Source of the DNA: Epilithonimonas caeni DSM 17710
GTDB lineage: Bacteria; Bacteroidota; Bacteroidia; Flavobacteriales; Weeksellaceae
Length of the DNA stretch: 64,000 bases
Reading direction: 5' to 3'
Assembly: GCF_000426465.1 (NCBI RefSeq)
Contig: NZ_AUFK01000018.1
Location: 186,001-250,000 of the forward strand
This document shows, in pieces, positions 8,109 to 15,690 of the stretch. A program made the position numbers and the translations under genes. The notes under the pieces were generated by a model. That model was given only the letters and a program-made list of their open reading frames with translations. It did not search any database and was not told the origin of the DNA. The stretch's first letter is position 1. Each line of letters opens with the position of its first letter.

Positions 8109-11100
8109 TTATGCTTCAAAAAACTTGTCGTCAGATTCTGACTTTTTCTCCCATTTTTTCTTTTCGGTAGCATAGTAAACCAACGGAACGACAATCAAAG
8201 TCAAAAGCGTGGAAACAATGGCTCCGAAAACGAGTGATATTGCCAATCCCTGGAAAATCGGGTCAAAAAGAATGATTACGGCTCCAATTACTACCGCACC
8301 TGTTGTTAATAAAATCGGGGTTGTTCTCACAGCTCCGGCTTCAATAATGGCCTGCTTCATGGGAATTCCCTCTTTCAGACGAATTTCTATAAAGTCGATT
8401 AAAAGAACGGAATTTCTTACCATTACACCCGCTAGGGCAATCATTCCGATAAAAGATGTAGCCGTGAAGAATGCCCCTAGAATCCAGTGTCCCAGTACAA
8501 TTCCTATAAGGGAAAGCGGAATCGCAACCATCATTACAATAGGTGTTTTGAAATTCTGGAACCAGCCGACAATCAGCATATAAATAATAATGATCACGAC
8601 CGCAAAAGCAGTTCCCAAATCACGGAAAACTTCCAATGTAATTTGCCATTCTCCGTCCCATTTCACCGTATAATTGCCCTCGTCTTCAGGTTGGTTCATA
8701 TACAATTCATTCATTGAATATCCATTCGGAAGCTGGATTTTTTTTAGTTTTTCTTCCATTCCGAGAATCGCATAGGCCGGGCTTTCCAGTTTTCCTGCCA
8801 TATCGGCAAGAACATATACCACACGCTTCTGGTCTTTTCTATAAATGGTTTTGTCCAGCTCCTTTTTTTCTGCTTTCACAAGGTCACTCACCGGAACCAA
8901 GCCCGTCTGTCCTTTGATTTTTAATCCTGTAATACCCTGGATACTGGTTTTATCTGCATTTTTTAGCTTCATTACAATATCTACAGGGTCGTTGGATTTT
9001 TCATCATAAAGATTTCCAATAGGATATTCACCTATCAGGTAAGTCATATTTCCAACGATTTGCTGAGGAACAATACCGTTAAGCATTGCTTTTTCTTTAT
9101 CAGGGACAAGCTTGAATTCTTTTTGAGGCGCTTCTACCATCCAGTCAACATCTACGACATCATCGGTTTTCTTCAGAATATCTTCTACTTGTTTTGCCAC
9201 TTTTATCTGGCCTTCGTAGTCAGGTCCGTAGATTTCTGCTACAATTGTTGAAAGAACCGGTGGCCCCGGTGGAACTTCCACCACTTTTACATTAGCTCCG
9301 TATTTGGCAGCTATTTTCTGAATTTCAGGACGGATGTTTTTAGCAACATCGTGGCTCTGTGCATCTCTGTCTTCCTTATGCAGAAGGTTCACCTGAATAT
9401 CCGCCGTATTACTGCTTCCACGCATATCATAATGACGAACCAATCCGTTGAATGTAATCGGAGCAGAAGACCCGACATAATTCTGATAATTCAACACTTC
9501 CGGAACAGTCTTCAGGTATTGCGCAATATCCTGTGTTACCGCGGATGTTCTTTCCAGTGTTGTTCCTTCCGGCATGTCAATCACCACCTGAATTTCATTT
9601 TTGTTATCAAAGGGAAGCATTTTTACAGCCACCCATTTGGTAAAAAATGCAGCTACGGAAATCAGCAGCAAAACAACTGTAATCCCCATCATCATCCATC
9701 TTTTTGATTTTGAATTTAGGAGTGGCTGCTCTATCTTTTTATAAATTCTATAAATCCTGCCGGTTTCCAGACCTTGCTCTTCTGTGTATTCCTGTTTGTC
9801 TTTTACTTTCAGCAAATGATAGCCGAGATATGGTGTAACCGTTAATGCCACAAAAAGAGAAAGCATCATTGCGATAGAAGCTCCAATTGGCATCGGCGAC
9901 ATGTAAGGCCCCATCATTCCTGATACGAAAGCCATTGGTAAAATCGCAGCAATAACCGTAAACGTTGCTAAAATGGTAGGATTTCCTACTTCATTAATGG
10001 CATAAATTGCAGCCTGTTTAAACGGCAGTTTTTTCATATGAAAATGCCTGTGCATGTTTTCAGCAATGATGATGCTGTCATCTACTACAATTCCGACCAC
10101 AAAAACTAATGCAAATAATGTAATCCTGTTCAGGGTATATCCTAAAATATAATAGCTGAATAAAGTTAAAGCAAACGTCAACGGAACCGAAAAGAATACT
10201 ACCAAACCTCCTCGCCAACCCATTGCCAGCATTACCAGAACAGTTACTGCCAAAATCGCGACACCAAGGTGCATCAACAACTCAGAAACTTTGTGTGAGG
10301 CGGTTTCTCCATAATTTCTGGTGACTTCTACATGCACATCATTCGGAATGAGATTTTTCTTTAATCCTTCTACTTTGTTTAGAATCTGTTCAGAAATTTT
10401 CATTGCATCAGCGCCTTTTACTTTCGAAACTGAAACGGTAACCGCCGGATATTCCGATTTAAACTTTTTACCGTTTTCTACAGCATTTCCATATCCGAAG
10501 CTTACATAATTCGCAGGATCGGACGCTCCGTCTTTTATGGTTGCCACCTGCTTCAGATACACCGGCATATTCTGCGATGTTCCGACAACCAGATTTTCCA
10601 CATCTTCAGCTGAGTTGAGAAACTGACCTGTCGTTAAAAGATATTCCGAATCGCCTGAATCAAACCTCCCCGATTGGGAGCTTCCGTTATTCGCCTGAAT
10701 CATCTGCATTACGGAAAGGGCGTCTACACTCAGTTCAGCCATTTTATCTTTATCTAGAATCACCTGCAGCTGGCGGTTTCTTCCACCAATCGTTTTGGTA
10801 AGAGACACATCTTTTATTTTTTTGATTTCAGAAGATAATTCCTCTCCTATCTGGCGAAGCTGAAAATCATTATAATGAGGATTATCACTCCACAAAGTCA
10901 GTCCGAGCATCGGAACATCATCAATGGAACGTGTCTTCACCACCGGTTCCATTACATTTTTTGGAAAAATATTTTTATTCTTCATCAGCTCATCGTAAAG
11001 CTTCACATATGAACGTTCCGTATCTTCCCCTACATAAAACTGAACGATAATCATGGCCTGTCCGTTCATTGCCATCGAATGAATATGCTCTACTCCCTTG

Positions 11101-11336
11101 ATGTTGGAAATAATCTTTTCCAGAGGTTTTACGATGCGGCTTTCCACCTCTTTCGGACTGGCGCCTGGGTAACCGACCATTACATCCGCCATCGGAATAA
11201 TAATCTGAGGTTCTTCTTCTCTTGGTATTAATGTAGAACTGTATACCCCGATAATCATCAAAGCAATCATCAATAGAATTGTTAACTTTGAATTGATGAA
11301 AAACTCGGCGATACGTCCTGCGAATCCTTTTTCCAT
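8109..11336 (-). CDS. RND-family efflux pump inner-membrane subunit
   Basis: About 1075 residues from MEKGFAGRIAEFFINSK, the usual RND N-terminus; the ATG at 11334-11336 is preferred over one 25 codons upstream whose extra residues do not look native. Two halves each have a large periplasmic loop and membrane bundles. FVVGIVVDDSIIIAENMHRH in TM4 carries the Asp pair used for proton relay. The second half has IGMIALAGVMVRNSVLLIDF. It works with the fusion protein and the TolC gene upstream as a tripartite exporter. The substrate is not readable; the rhodanese/OsmC company suggests oxidised thiols, sulfur species or electrophiles rather than a classical antibiotic (inference). Confidence 0.95.
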   Translation of the reverse strand: MEKGFAGRIAEFFINSKLTILLMIALMIIGVYSSTLIPREEEPQIIIPMADVMVGYPGASPKEVESRIVKPLEKIISNIKGVEHIHSMAMNGQAMIIVQFYVGEDTERSYVKLYDELMKNKNIFPKNVMEPVVKTRSIDDVPMLGLTLWSDNPHYNDFQLRQIGEELSSEIKKIKDVSLTKTIGGRNRQLQVILDKDKMAELSVDALSVMQMIQANNGSSQSGRFDSGDSEYLLTTGQFLNSAEDVENLVVGTSQNMPVYLKQVATIKDGASDPANYVSFGYGNAVENGKKFKSEYPAVTVSVSKVKGADAMKISEQILNKVEGLKKNLIPNDVHVEVTRNYGETASHKVSELLMHLGVAILAVTVLVMLAMGWRGGLVVFFSVPLTFALTLFSYYILGYTLNRITLFALVFVVGIVVDDSIIIAENMHRHFHMKKLPFKQAAIYAINEVGNPTILATFTVIAAILPMAFVSGMMGPYMSPMPIGASIAMMLSLFVALTVTPYLGYHLLKVKDKQEYTEEQGLETGRIYRIYKKIEQPLLNSKSKRWMMMGITVVLLLISVAAFFTKWVAVKMLPFDNKNEIQVVIDMPEGTTLERTSAVTQDIAQYLKTVPEVLNYQNYVGSSAPITFNGLVRHYDMRGSSNTADIQVNLLHKEDRDAQSHDVAKNIRPEIQKIAAKYGANVKVVEVPPGPPVLSTIVAEIYGPDYEGQIKVAKQVEDILKKTDDVVDVDWMVEAPQKEFKLVPDKEKAMLNGIVPQQIVGNMTYLIGEYPIGNLYDEKSNDPVDIVMKLKNADKTSIQGITGLKIKGQTGLVPVSDLVKAEKKELDKTIYRKDQKRVVYVLADMAGKLESPAYAILGMEEKLKKIQLPNGYSMNELYMNQPEDEGNYTVKWDGEWQITLEVFRDLGTAFAVVIIIIYMLIVGWFQNFKTPIVMMVAIPLSLIGIVLGHWILGAFFTATSFIGMIALAGVMVRNSVLLIDFIEIRLKEGIPMKQAIIEAGAVRTTPILLTTGAVVIGAVIILFDPIFQGLAISLVFGAIVSTLLTLIVVPLVYYATEKKKWEKKSESDDKFFEA

Positions 11337-11426
11337 AAAAAATATTTTTTTTATGTAACAATGAATCAATCTAACAGTGTAACAATGATTTTCATTGGTA
11401 AATTGATACATTGATATATTGTTACA

Positions 11427-12515
11427 CTATTTTACTTGCACTTTTGCCCCGTTATACAATTTCCCTGTTGAAGAAATGATGTACGATTCTTCAGGATTTA
11501 AACCTGAAAGGATTTCAATCTGATCTCCGATTGTTTTTCCTGTCTTCAGCCATCTCAATACTGCCGTATTTTGTGAACTGACCACATAAACGCCTGTGAG
11601 CTGACCATTTTCTACCAAAACAGATTTTGGAACCATCACACTTTCCTGAAAACTCTGATTGATTTTCTCTGAAGATTTGATAGGAAACTGTACATTCACA
11701 AACATGCCCGGAAGCAGATCTGCAGCATTGTGAATATTGATTTTCACCATATATTGTCCACCAGTATTGGCTGCCGATTTGCTGATTTCGGAAACCGTTC
11801 CGGAAACTGTTTTATTCAAGGATTTCAGAGTGACCTGAACGGACATTCCGTTATTGATTTGTGTGATATTTTGCTCGGAAACCAGAACCTGCGCCTGCAA
11901 AGATGACGGTGATTCTATCGTAAGCAAAGGCATTCCCGGACTTGCCATATCACCCTGCTCTGCAAATTTTGCCGTAATAGTCCCGGAAATGGGAGCTGTA
12001 ACGTTGGTATAACGATATTGTGCATTGACTTCGTTTTTCATCTGTTGTGCAGCCTGCAACCCTGCCTGTGCCATTTCGTAACGGGCTCTCATATCGTCCA
12101 ATTCTTTTTGGGAGGCACTTTGGGATTTATACAAATTCTGGAATCTCTCGTAATCTTTTTTGGCAATATTATAATTGGCCTGAGCCTGGGAAATCTGTGC
12201 ATTGGCTTGTCCGCCTTTTGCCTGAATATCAGTGGCATTGATGCTTACCAGAAGCTGCCCTGCTCTTACGTTTTGTCCAACTTCTGCTTTCATTGCAGTG
12301 ATATAGCCCATCATTCTTGTGGAAATATTGACGGAATTTTTTGCAACCAGTTTTCCGCTGGCTGTGATAAAAGTACCGTTCGCTCCTGTTGCCAACTTAT
12401 GAACGGTTACAGAAATAGGAGCATCGGTATTAACCGCAGATTTTTCCTGGTTCGAGGAACAGCTTTGTAAAGTAATCGCTGCTAGAATTAATGTTGAATA
12501 AATGTATCTTTTCAT
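11427..12515 (-). CDS. RND periplasmic adaptor (HlyD/AcrA-type) lipoprotein
   Basis: 362 residues with a lipobox ending at Cys19 (LAAITLQSC), so it is anchored in a membrane by lipid. The lipoyl-like half-motif TRMMGYITAMKAEVGQNVRAG lies at about 65-85, then an alpha-hairpin (KKDYERFQNLYKSQSASQKE), the second half-motif TNVTAPISGTITAKFAEQGD near 175, and beta-barrel parts. It links the RND pump to the TolC channel. It is 90 bp upstream of the pump gene and follows tolC across a 16-bp-arm palindrome. Confidence 0.93.
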   Translation of the reverse strand: MKRYIYSTLILAAITLQSCSSNQEKSAVNTDAPISVTVHKLATGANGTFITASGKLVAKNSVNISTRMMGYITAMKAEVGQNVRAGQLLVSINATDIQAKGGQANAQISQAQANYNIAKKDYERFQNLYKSQSASQKELDDMRARYEMAQAGLQAAQQMKNEVNAQYRYTNVTAPISGTITAKFAEQGDMASPGMPLLTIESPSSLQAQVLVSEQNITQINNGMSVQVTLKSLNKTVSGTVSEISKSAANTGGQYMVKINIHNAADLLPGMFVNVQFPIKSSEKINQSFQESVMVPKSVLVENGQLTGVYVVSSQNTAVLRWLKTGKTIGDQIEILSGLNPEESYIISSTGKLYNGAKVQVK

Positions 12516-12537
12516 TGTAATTGTTTTCTTTTTTTTG

Positions 12538-12570
12538 AAACCTCATAGGTTTTAAAAACCTATGAGGTTT
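12538..12570. repeat. REP-like perfect palindrome between tolC and adaptor
   Basis: 16-bp arms (AAACCTCATAGGTTTT and its complement) with one base between them, in the spacer of two co-directional genes. The sequence resembles short palindromes scattered through flavobacterial genomes. It may trim or stabilise the mRNA, altering the ratio of TolC to pump. Confidence 0.65.
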
Positions 12571-12582
12571 GTTTACAGTTGA

Positions 12583-13890
12583 TTATTTCTTCAAAAATTG
12601 CAGATAAGCAATTGCCGTGTTATGCTCGAAAATAGCTTGCTGATATTCCAGTTCTTTTTGGGACATCAACGTTTCGGCAGAAAGCAAATCCGCTGATTTC
12701 TCCAAGCCTTGGTCATACCTGTTTTTCCTGATTCTATAGGCTTCCCGGCTCTGTTCCCAAGCTTGTTTCGTGAACGTAACTTTGGAATCTGCATCCTGAA
12801 CCGACCTCACTGCTTTGTTGAGTTCTAACTGACTTTGCTTGGTGTATTGCTCGATTTCGGTTTGGGCTTTATGGAGTTCGGATTTGTATTTTTCCCGTTC
12901 GGATTTTGACTTCAGACCATCGAAAACATTCCACGATAACTGAAGTCCAACCATATATCCATTGGCATCAAATTGCGCAATTTTGTTGTCGTACATTTCC
13001 CAGCTTCCAAAAGCGTTCAGTCTCGGAAGAAACTTTGCTTTGGAAGATTTAATCATTAAATCATAAGCTTCCAACGATTTATTGTACGCTTTCAAATCCT
13101 TTCGGGAAGTATTTAATGAAAAGTCGTTTTCAATCAAATTTCCATTATATTCCAAAGGTTCGGTCGGTTTTAAAATTTTGTCTTTTGAATCTTCATTCAA
13201 CAGAAAATAGAGATAATCCGAAGCATTTTTGATATTGGAATCTGCCAACTGAATCTGGCTGTCGATTTCACTAATACGAACATCCATATACAAAACTTCC
13301 GATTTCTGAATCATTCCGTTTTTGAAATAATTATCGATGACCTTTTTGTTGGCAAGTGTCGTTTCCTTTGCATTTTCCAGCGTTTCTTTCATTTTATACG
13401 CCAACTGAAGCATCATATAGGCTTTCTTCAACTCAAACTGCACATATTCTTTGGTGCGTTCGGTTTTTATGTTCAGAACATCGGCTTTTATTTGTCCTGC
13501 TTTCTTCTGATACACTGCATCCATATTGATAATCGGCTGCTGAACTTCAACTTTTGTCCCAAAATTGGAGATGCTTTTTGGACTGTTCAGATTATCCGGA
13601 TTGAAATCCATCATTGTAATACGTTCCTGATTCAGCTTCGAGCCAAACGCCATTAAAGGATTATTGGTATTGGTAAAGGTGTAAGATGCGGTCACATTCG
13701 GAAGATACATTGCACGTGTTCCGAGAAGTTCGGTTTGAGCAAGGCTGGCTTCGCTTTTTGCCATTTTGACCTGAAGGTTTTCGTTGAGCGATTTGGCTTC
13801 AATTTCGGTTCTGGAAATCATTACGGTTTGCTGTGAAAATACCGAAGTAAAAAAGCTTGTTGAAATGATGAAGGTGAACACTTTTTTCAT
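12583..13890 (-). CDS. TolC-family outer-membrane efflux protein
   Basis: 435 residues with signal peptide MKKVFTFIISTSFFTSVFSQ. The two-fold coiled-coil TolC layout is visible, for example LGTRAMYLPNVTASYTFTNT in the first half and SKAKFLPRLNAFGSWEMYD in the second. It forms the outer channel for the adaptor and pump encoded downstream. It has its own promoter: a -7 box at 13908-13915 and a Crp/Fnr-like site at 13936-13958. An upstream terminator separates it from osmC. Confidence 0.94.
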   Translation of the reverse strand: MKKVFTFIISTSFFTSVFSQQTVMISRTEIEAKSLNENLQVKMAKSEASLAQTELLGTRAMYLPNVTASYTFTNTNNPLMAFGSKLNQERITMMDFNPDNLNSPKSISNFGTKVEVQQPIINMDAVYQKKAGQIKADVLNIKTERTKEYVQFELKKAYMMLQLAYKMKETLENAKETTLANKKVIDNYFKNGMIQKSEVLYMDVRISEIDSQIQLADSNIKNASDYLYFLLNEDSKDKILKPTEPLEYNGNLIENDFSLNTSRKDLKAYNKSLEAYDLMIKSSKAKFLPRLNAFGSWEMYDNKIAQFDANGYMVGLQLSWNVFDGLKSKSEREKYKSELHKAQTEIEQYTKQSQLELNKAVRSVQDADSKVTFTKQAWEQSREAYRIRKNRYDQGLEKSADLLSAETLMSQKELEYQQAIFEHNTAIAYLQFLKK

Positions 13891-13907
13891 TCTTTCTAAT
13901 TTTAAGA

Positions 13908-13958
13908 CAAAATTAGATTGGCGGAATCTACTGTACAGTGATGAAAGTTACATAAGGG
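13908..13958 (-). promoter_or_regulatory. tolC promoter with Crp/Fnr-like activator site
   Basis: On the minus strand the -7 box TAATTTTG lies at 13908-13915. A site read on the plus strand as CAGTGATGAAAGTTACA begins at 13936, 21 bp from the box. The site (13936-13958) matches the one upstream of the rhodanese gene at 20 of 23 bases and sits at exactly the same distance from the -7 box, about -42 from the expected start. That is the class II activator position used by Crp/Fnr proteins. Confidence 0.75.
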
Positions 13959-13982
13959 ATTTTTTTTGAAGCATTTATAAAA

Positions 13983-14003
13983 AAACCGCCTGCAAGGGCG
14001 GTC
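13983..14003 (-). terminator. Terminator after osmC
   Basis: The stem ACCGCC/GGCGGT with a short loop is followed on the minus strand by a run of seven T. It lies between osmC and tolC, so tolC expression depends largely on its own promoter. Confidence 0.75.
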
Positions 14004-14028
14004 ACATTATAAACTATGGAAATAAACA

Positions 14029-14463
14029 CTACATCAAACTTATCTGCGGAATCACTGTGATTTTAGACTTCACCGAATTGGATATCAAACAGTTGGCTTC
14101 AGATTTCTGGAGAACACGCACTGCCTTTTCTCTGTCTGATTCATTTTTTATAGTAACGACAGGTTCCAGAATAACTTCTGTCATCAGGAATTTTCCTTCA
14201 ACCTGTTCTAATTTTCCCTTAGAACTGCATTCAAAATTTACAAACTCCAATTTAGAATTTTCTGCAATTGCCAGAAAAGTCGTCATCAGACAACTGCTTA
14301 CTGCTGCGGTGAAAAGATGTTCGGGCGACCAGATATTTTCTACTCCTTTCGGAAACTGCGGAGGTGTTGCGATTTCTACAGATTGAGAAAGCTCCGGTGA
14401 AGATATTTCTCCTTTTCTGTCCTGTTTCCAGGAGATGTTTACGTTATAAAAATGAGCATCCAT
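14029..14463 (-). CDS. OsmC/Ohr-family peroxiredoxin
   Basis: 144 residues with the two reactive cysteines of the family: Cys58 in FTAAVSSCLMTTF and Cys125 in SEANCLISNSVKS. Between them is the central helix and a strand with MTEVILEPVV. OsmC/Ohr enzymes reduce organic hydroperoxides through a thiol cycle in the cytoplasm; some members act on persulfides. It lies 5 bp behind the rhodanese gene, in one unit driven from the Crp/Fnr-like promoter at 14806-14856. Confidence 0.92.
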   Translation of the reverse strand: MDAHFYNVNISWKQDRKGEISSPELSQSVEIATPPQFPKGVENIWSPEHLFTAAVSSCLMTTFLAIAENSKLEFVNFECSSKGKLEQVEGKFLMTEVILEPVVTIKNESDREKAVRVLQKSEANCLISNSVKSKITVIPQISLM

Positions 14464-14468
14464 CAGTA

Positions 14469-14780
14469 TTAGATTTTATTGTTAAGACTCATCCATCCAC
14501 CACCATTATGGACATTGTTGTACCCATTGTTCTGAAGAATGCTTTTGGCAGAGGCGCTTCTCATTCCCGATGCACAACAGGTAATAACAGGTTTGTTTTT
14601 ATCCTTCAGTTTCGAAAGATTCTTCTGAAGCTGGTCAACAGGAATATTGATAGAATTTTTGATATGTCCTCCGTCATATTCGCTTTTGCTTCTTACATCA
14701 AGGATTACAGCACCTTCTTTTAAAAGCGCCGCATAGTCGGTTTTCTCCATTCCGAAAAGGTTTTTTATTGCATCTAACAT
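14469..14780 (-). CDS. Single-domain rhodanese (sulfurtransferase)
   Basis: 103 residues, one rhodanese domain. The active loop reads CCASGMRSA; the catalytic Cys is the second one (Cys69), followed by the Arg five residues on. EGAVILDVRSKSEYDGGHI is the usual N-terminal substrate-side motif. It carries sulfane sulfur as a persulfide. It is first in the osmC unit and probably works with the DUF2892/DUF6132 membrane proteins at the end of the module (inference). Confidence 0.93.
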   Translation of the reverse strand: MLDAIKNLFGMEKTDYAALLKEGAVILDVRSKSEYDGGHIKNSINIPVDQLQKNLSKLKDKNKPVITCCASGMRSASAKSILQNNGYNNVHNGGGWMSLNNKI

Positions 14781-14805
14781 TTTATTGATTTTTAAATTGA
14801 TGATG

Positions 14806-14856
14806 CAAATGTAAGGTGCGGATAAAAGCCTGTCAGTGATGAAGGTTACAATAGGG
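14806..14856 (-). promoter_or_regulatory. rhodanese-osmC promoter with Crp/Fnr-like site
   Basis: The -7 box TACATTTG on the minus strand is at 14806-14813. The plus-strand site CAGTGATGAAGGTTACA begins at 14834, 21 bp from the box, and runs to 14856, reaching into the last codons of the regulator gene. Spacing and sequence match the tolC promoter. The half-sites GTGAT and GTAAC (complement of GTTAC) separated by four bases resemble a degenerate Crp/Fnr palindrome. Confidence 0.75.
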
Positions 14857-15454
14857 TAATTTTATTTCGGGAAAGTTTTATTTTACCGTCCGTTTCAATC
14901 TGTTTGAGAACACGGCTAACGGCTTCTCTTGTAATTCCGAGTTCGTCAGCCAGTTGCTGATGGGTTACATTAAGTTCTTTGGATTTGTAAAGCTGTGATT
15001 TTTGGTTCAAGAGATGTAATATTCTGGTATCAACTTTCTGAAAAGCGACAGCATTTACCACAGAAAGCAGGTCTTCAAATCTTCGTTGGTAAAGTCCAAA
15101 GATAAAATCTGTCCACTCGGGATATTTTTTCAGCCAATCTTTTGCCTGTTGAAGCGAAATCATCAGAATCTCAGCATCCTCTTCTACTACAACTTTCACT
15201 TTTGAGGTGTCCTGTGTAAGCCCGGAAAGTATCGATGAAATACAGCTTTCGCCCGGAGTAAGGTAATATAACAAAATTTCCCGCCCATCTTCTTCCGTGC
15301 GGATTACTTTGATGCTCCCCGAAATCACCAAAGGAATATAATTGATATATGAATTAATATCCAGAATTACGCTACCTGCCGGAAACATTTTTAGGCCTTG
15401 GCTGGCTTCGATTTCTTTTCGAAAGTCGGGGTCAGATATTTTTTGAATATTCAT
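14846..15454 (-). CDS. Crp/Fnr-family transcriptional regulator
   Basis: 202 residues from the ATG at 15452-15454 (a TTG two codons upstream is less likely). The cyclic-nucleotide-like beta-barrel covers about 20-115 (MFPAGSVILDINSYINYIP, EILLYYLTPGESCISSIL). A winged HTH lies near the C-terminus (THQQLADELGITREAVSRV). There is no N-terminal Cys cluster, so it is not a classical Fe-S Fnr; the Cys in GESCISS might sense redox state (inference). It heads the stress/efflux module and is the obvious candidate to bind the two matched sites at 13936 and 14834. Confidence 0.92.
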   Translation of the reverse strand: MNIQKISDPDFRKEIEASQGLKMFPAGSVILDINSYINYIPLVISGSIKVIRTEEDGREILLYYLTPGESCISSILSGLTQDTSKVKVVVEEDAEILMISLQQAKDWLKKYPEWTDFIFGLYQRRFEDLLSVVNAVAFQKVDTRILHLLNQKSQLYKSKELNVTHQQLADELGITREAVSRVLKQIETDGKIKLSRNKITLL

Positions 15455-15690
15455 TTTCAAATATAAAAATAATTTAAATAAATACTCTGTTTCTTTTAGC
15501 CATTATCTCATTAATATAAGGATCAAAGGTTCAAAAAATTATAAAGCTTTATCCTGTCCAAATTTATAAACAATATTCAGTACTATAATGAACTTTTCAA
15601 TAGTGAACGGGTAAAAAAACTATAGCATAAACGGTTTTCTCTCTAAAATTACCTCCAATTATTCCGTTTCCTTAGGTTAAGAATGATTAT

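Noticed and set aside
8209-8583. 124-aa plus frame inside the RND pump gene
   Set aside because: Shadow of the RND reading frame; no family features.
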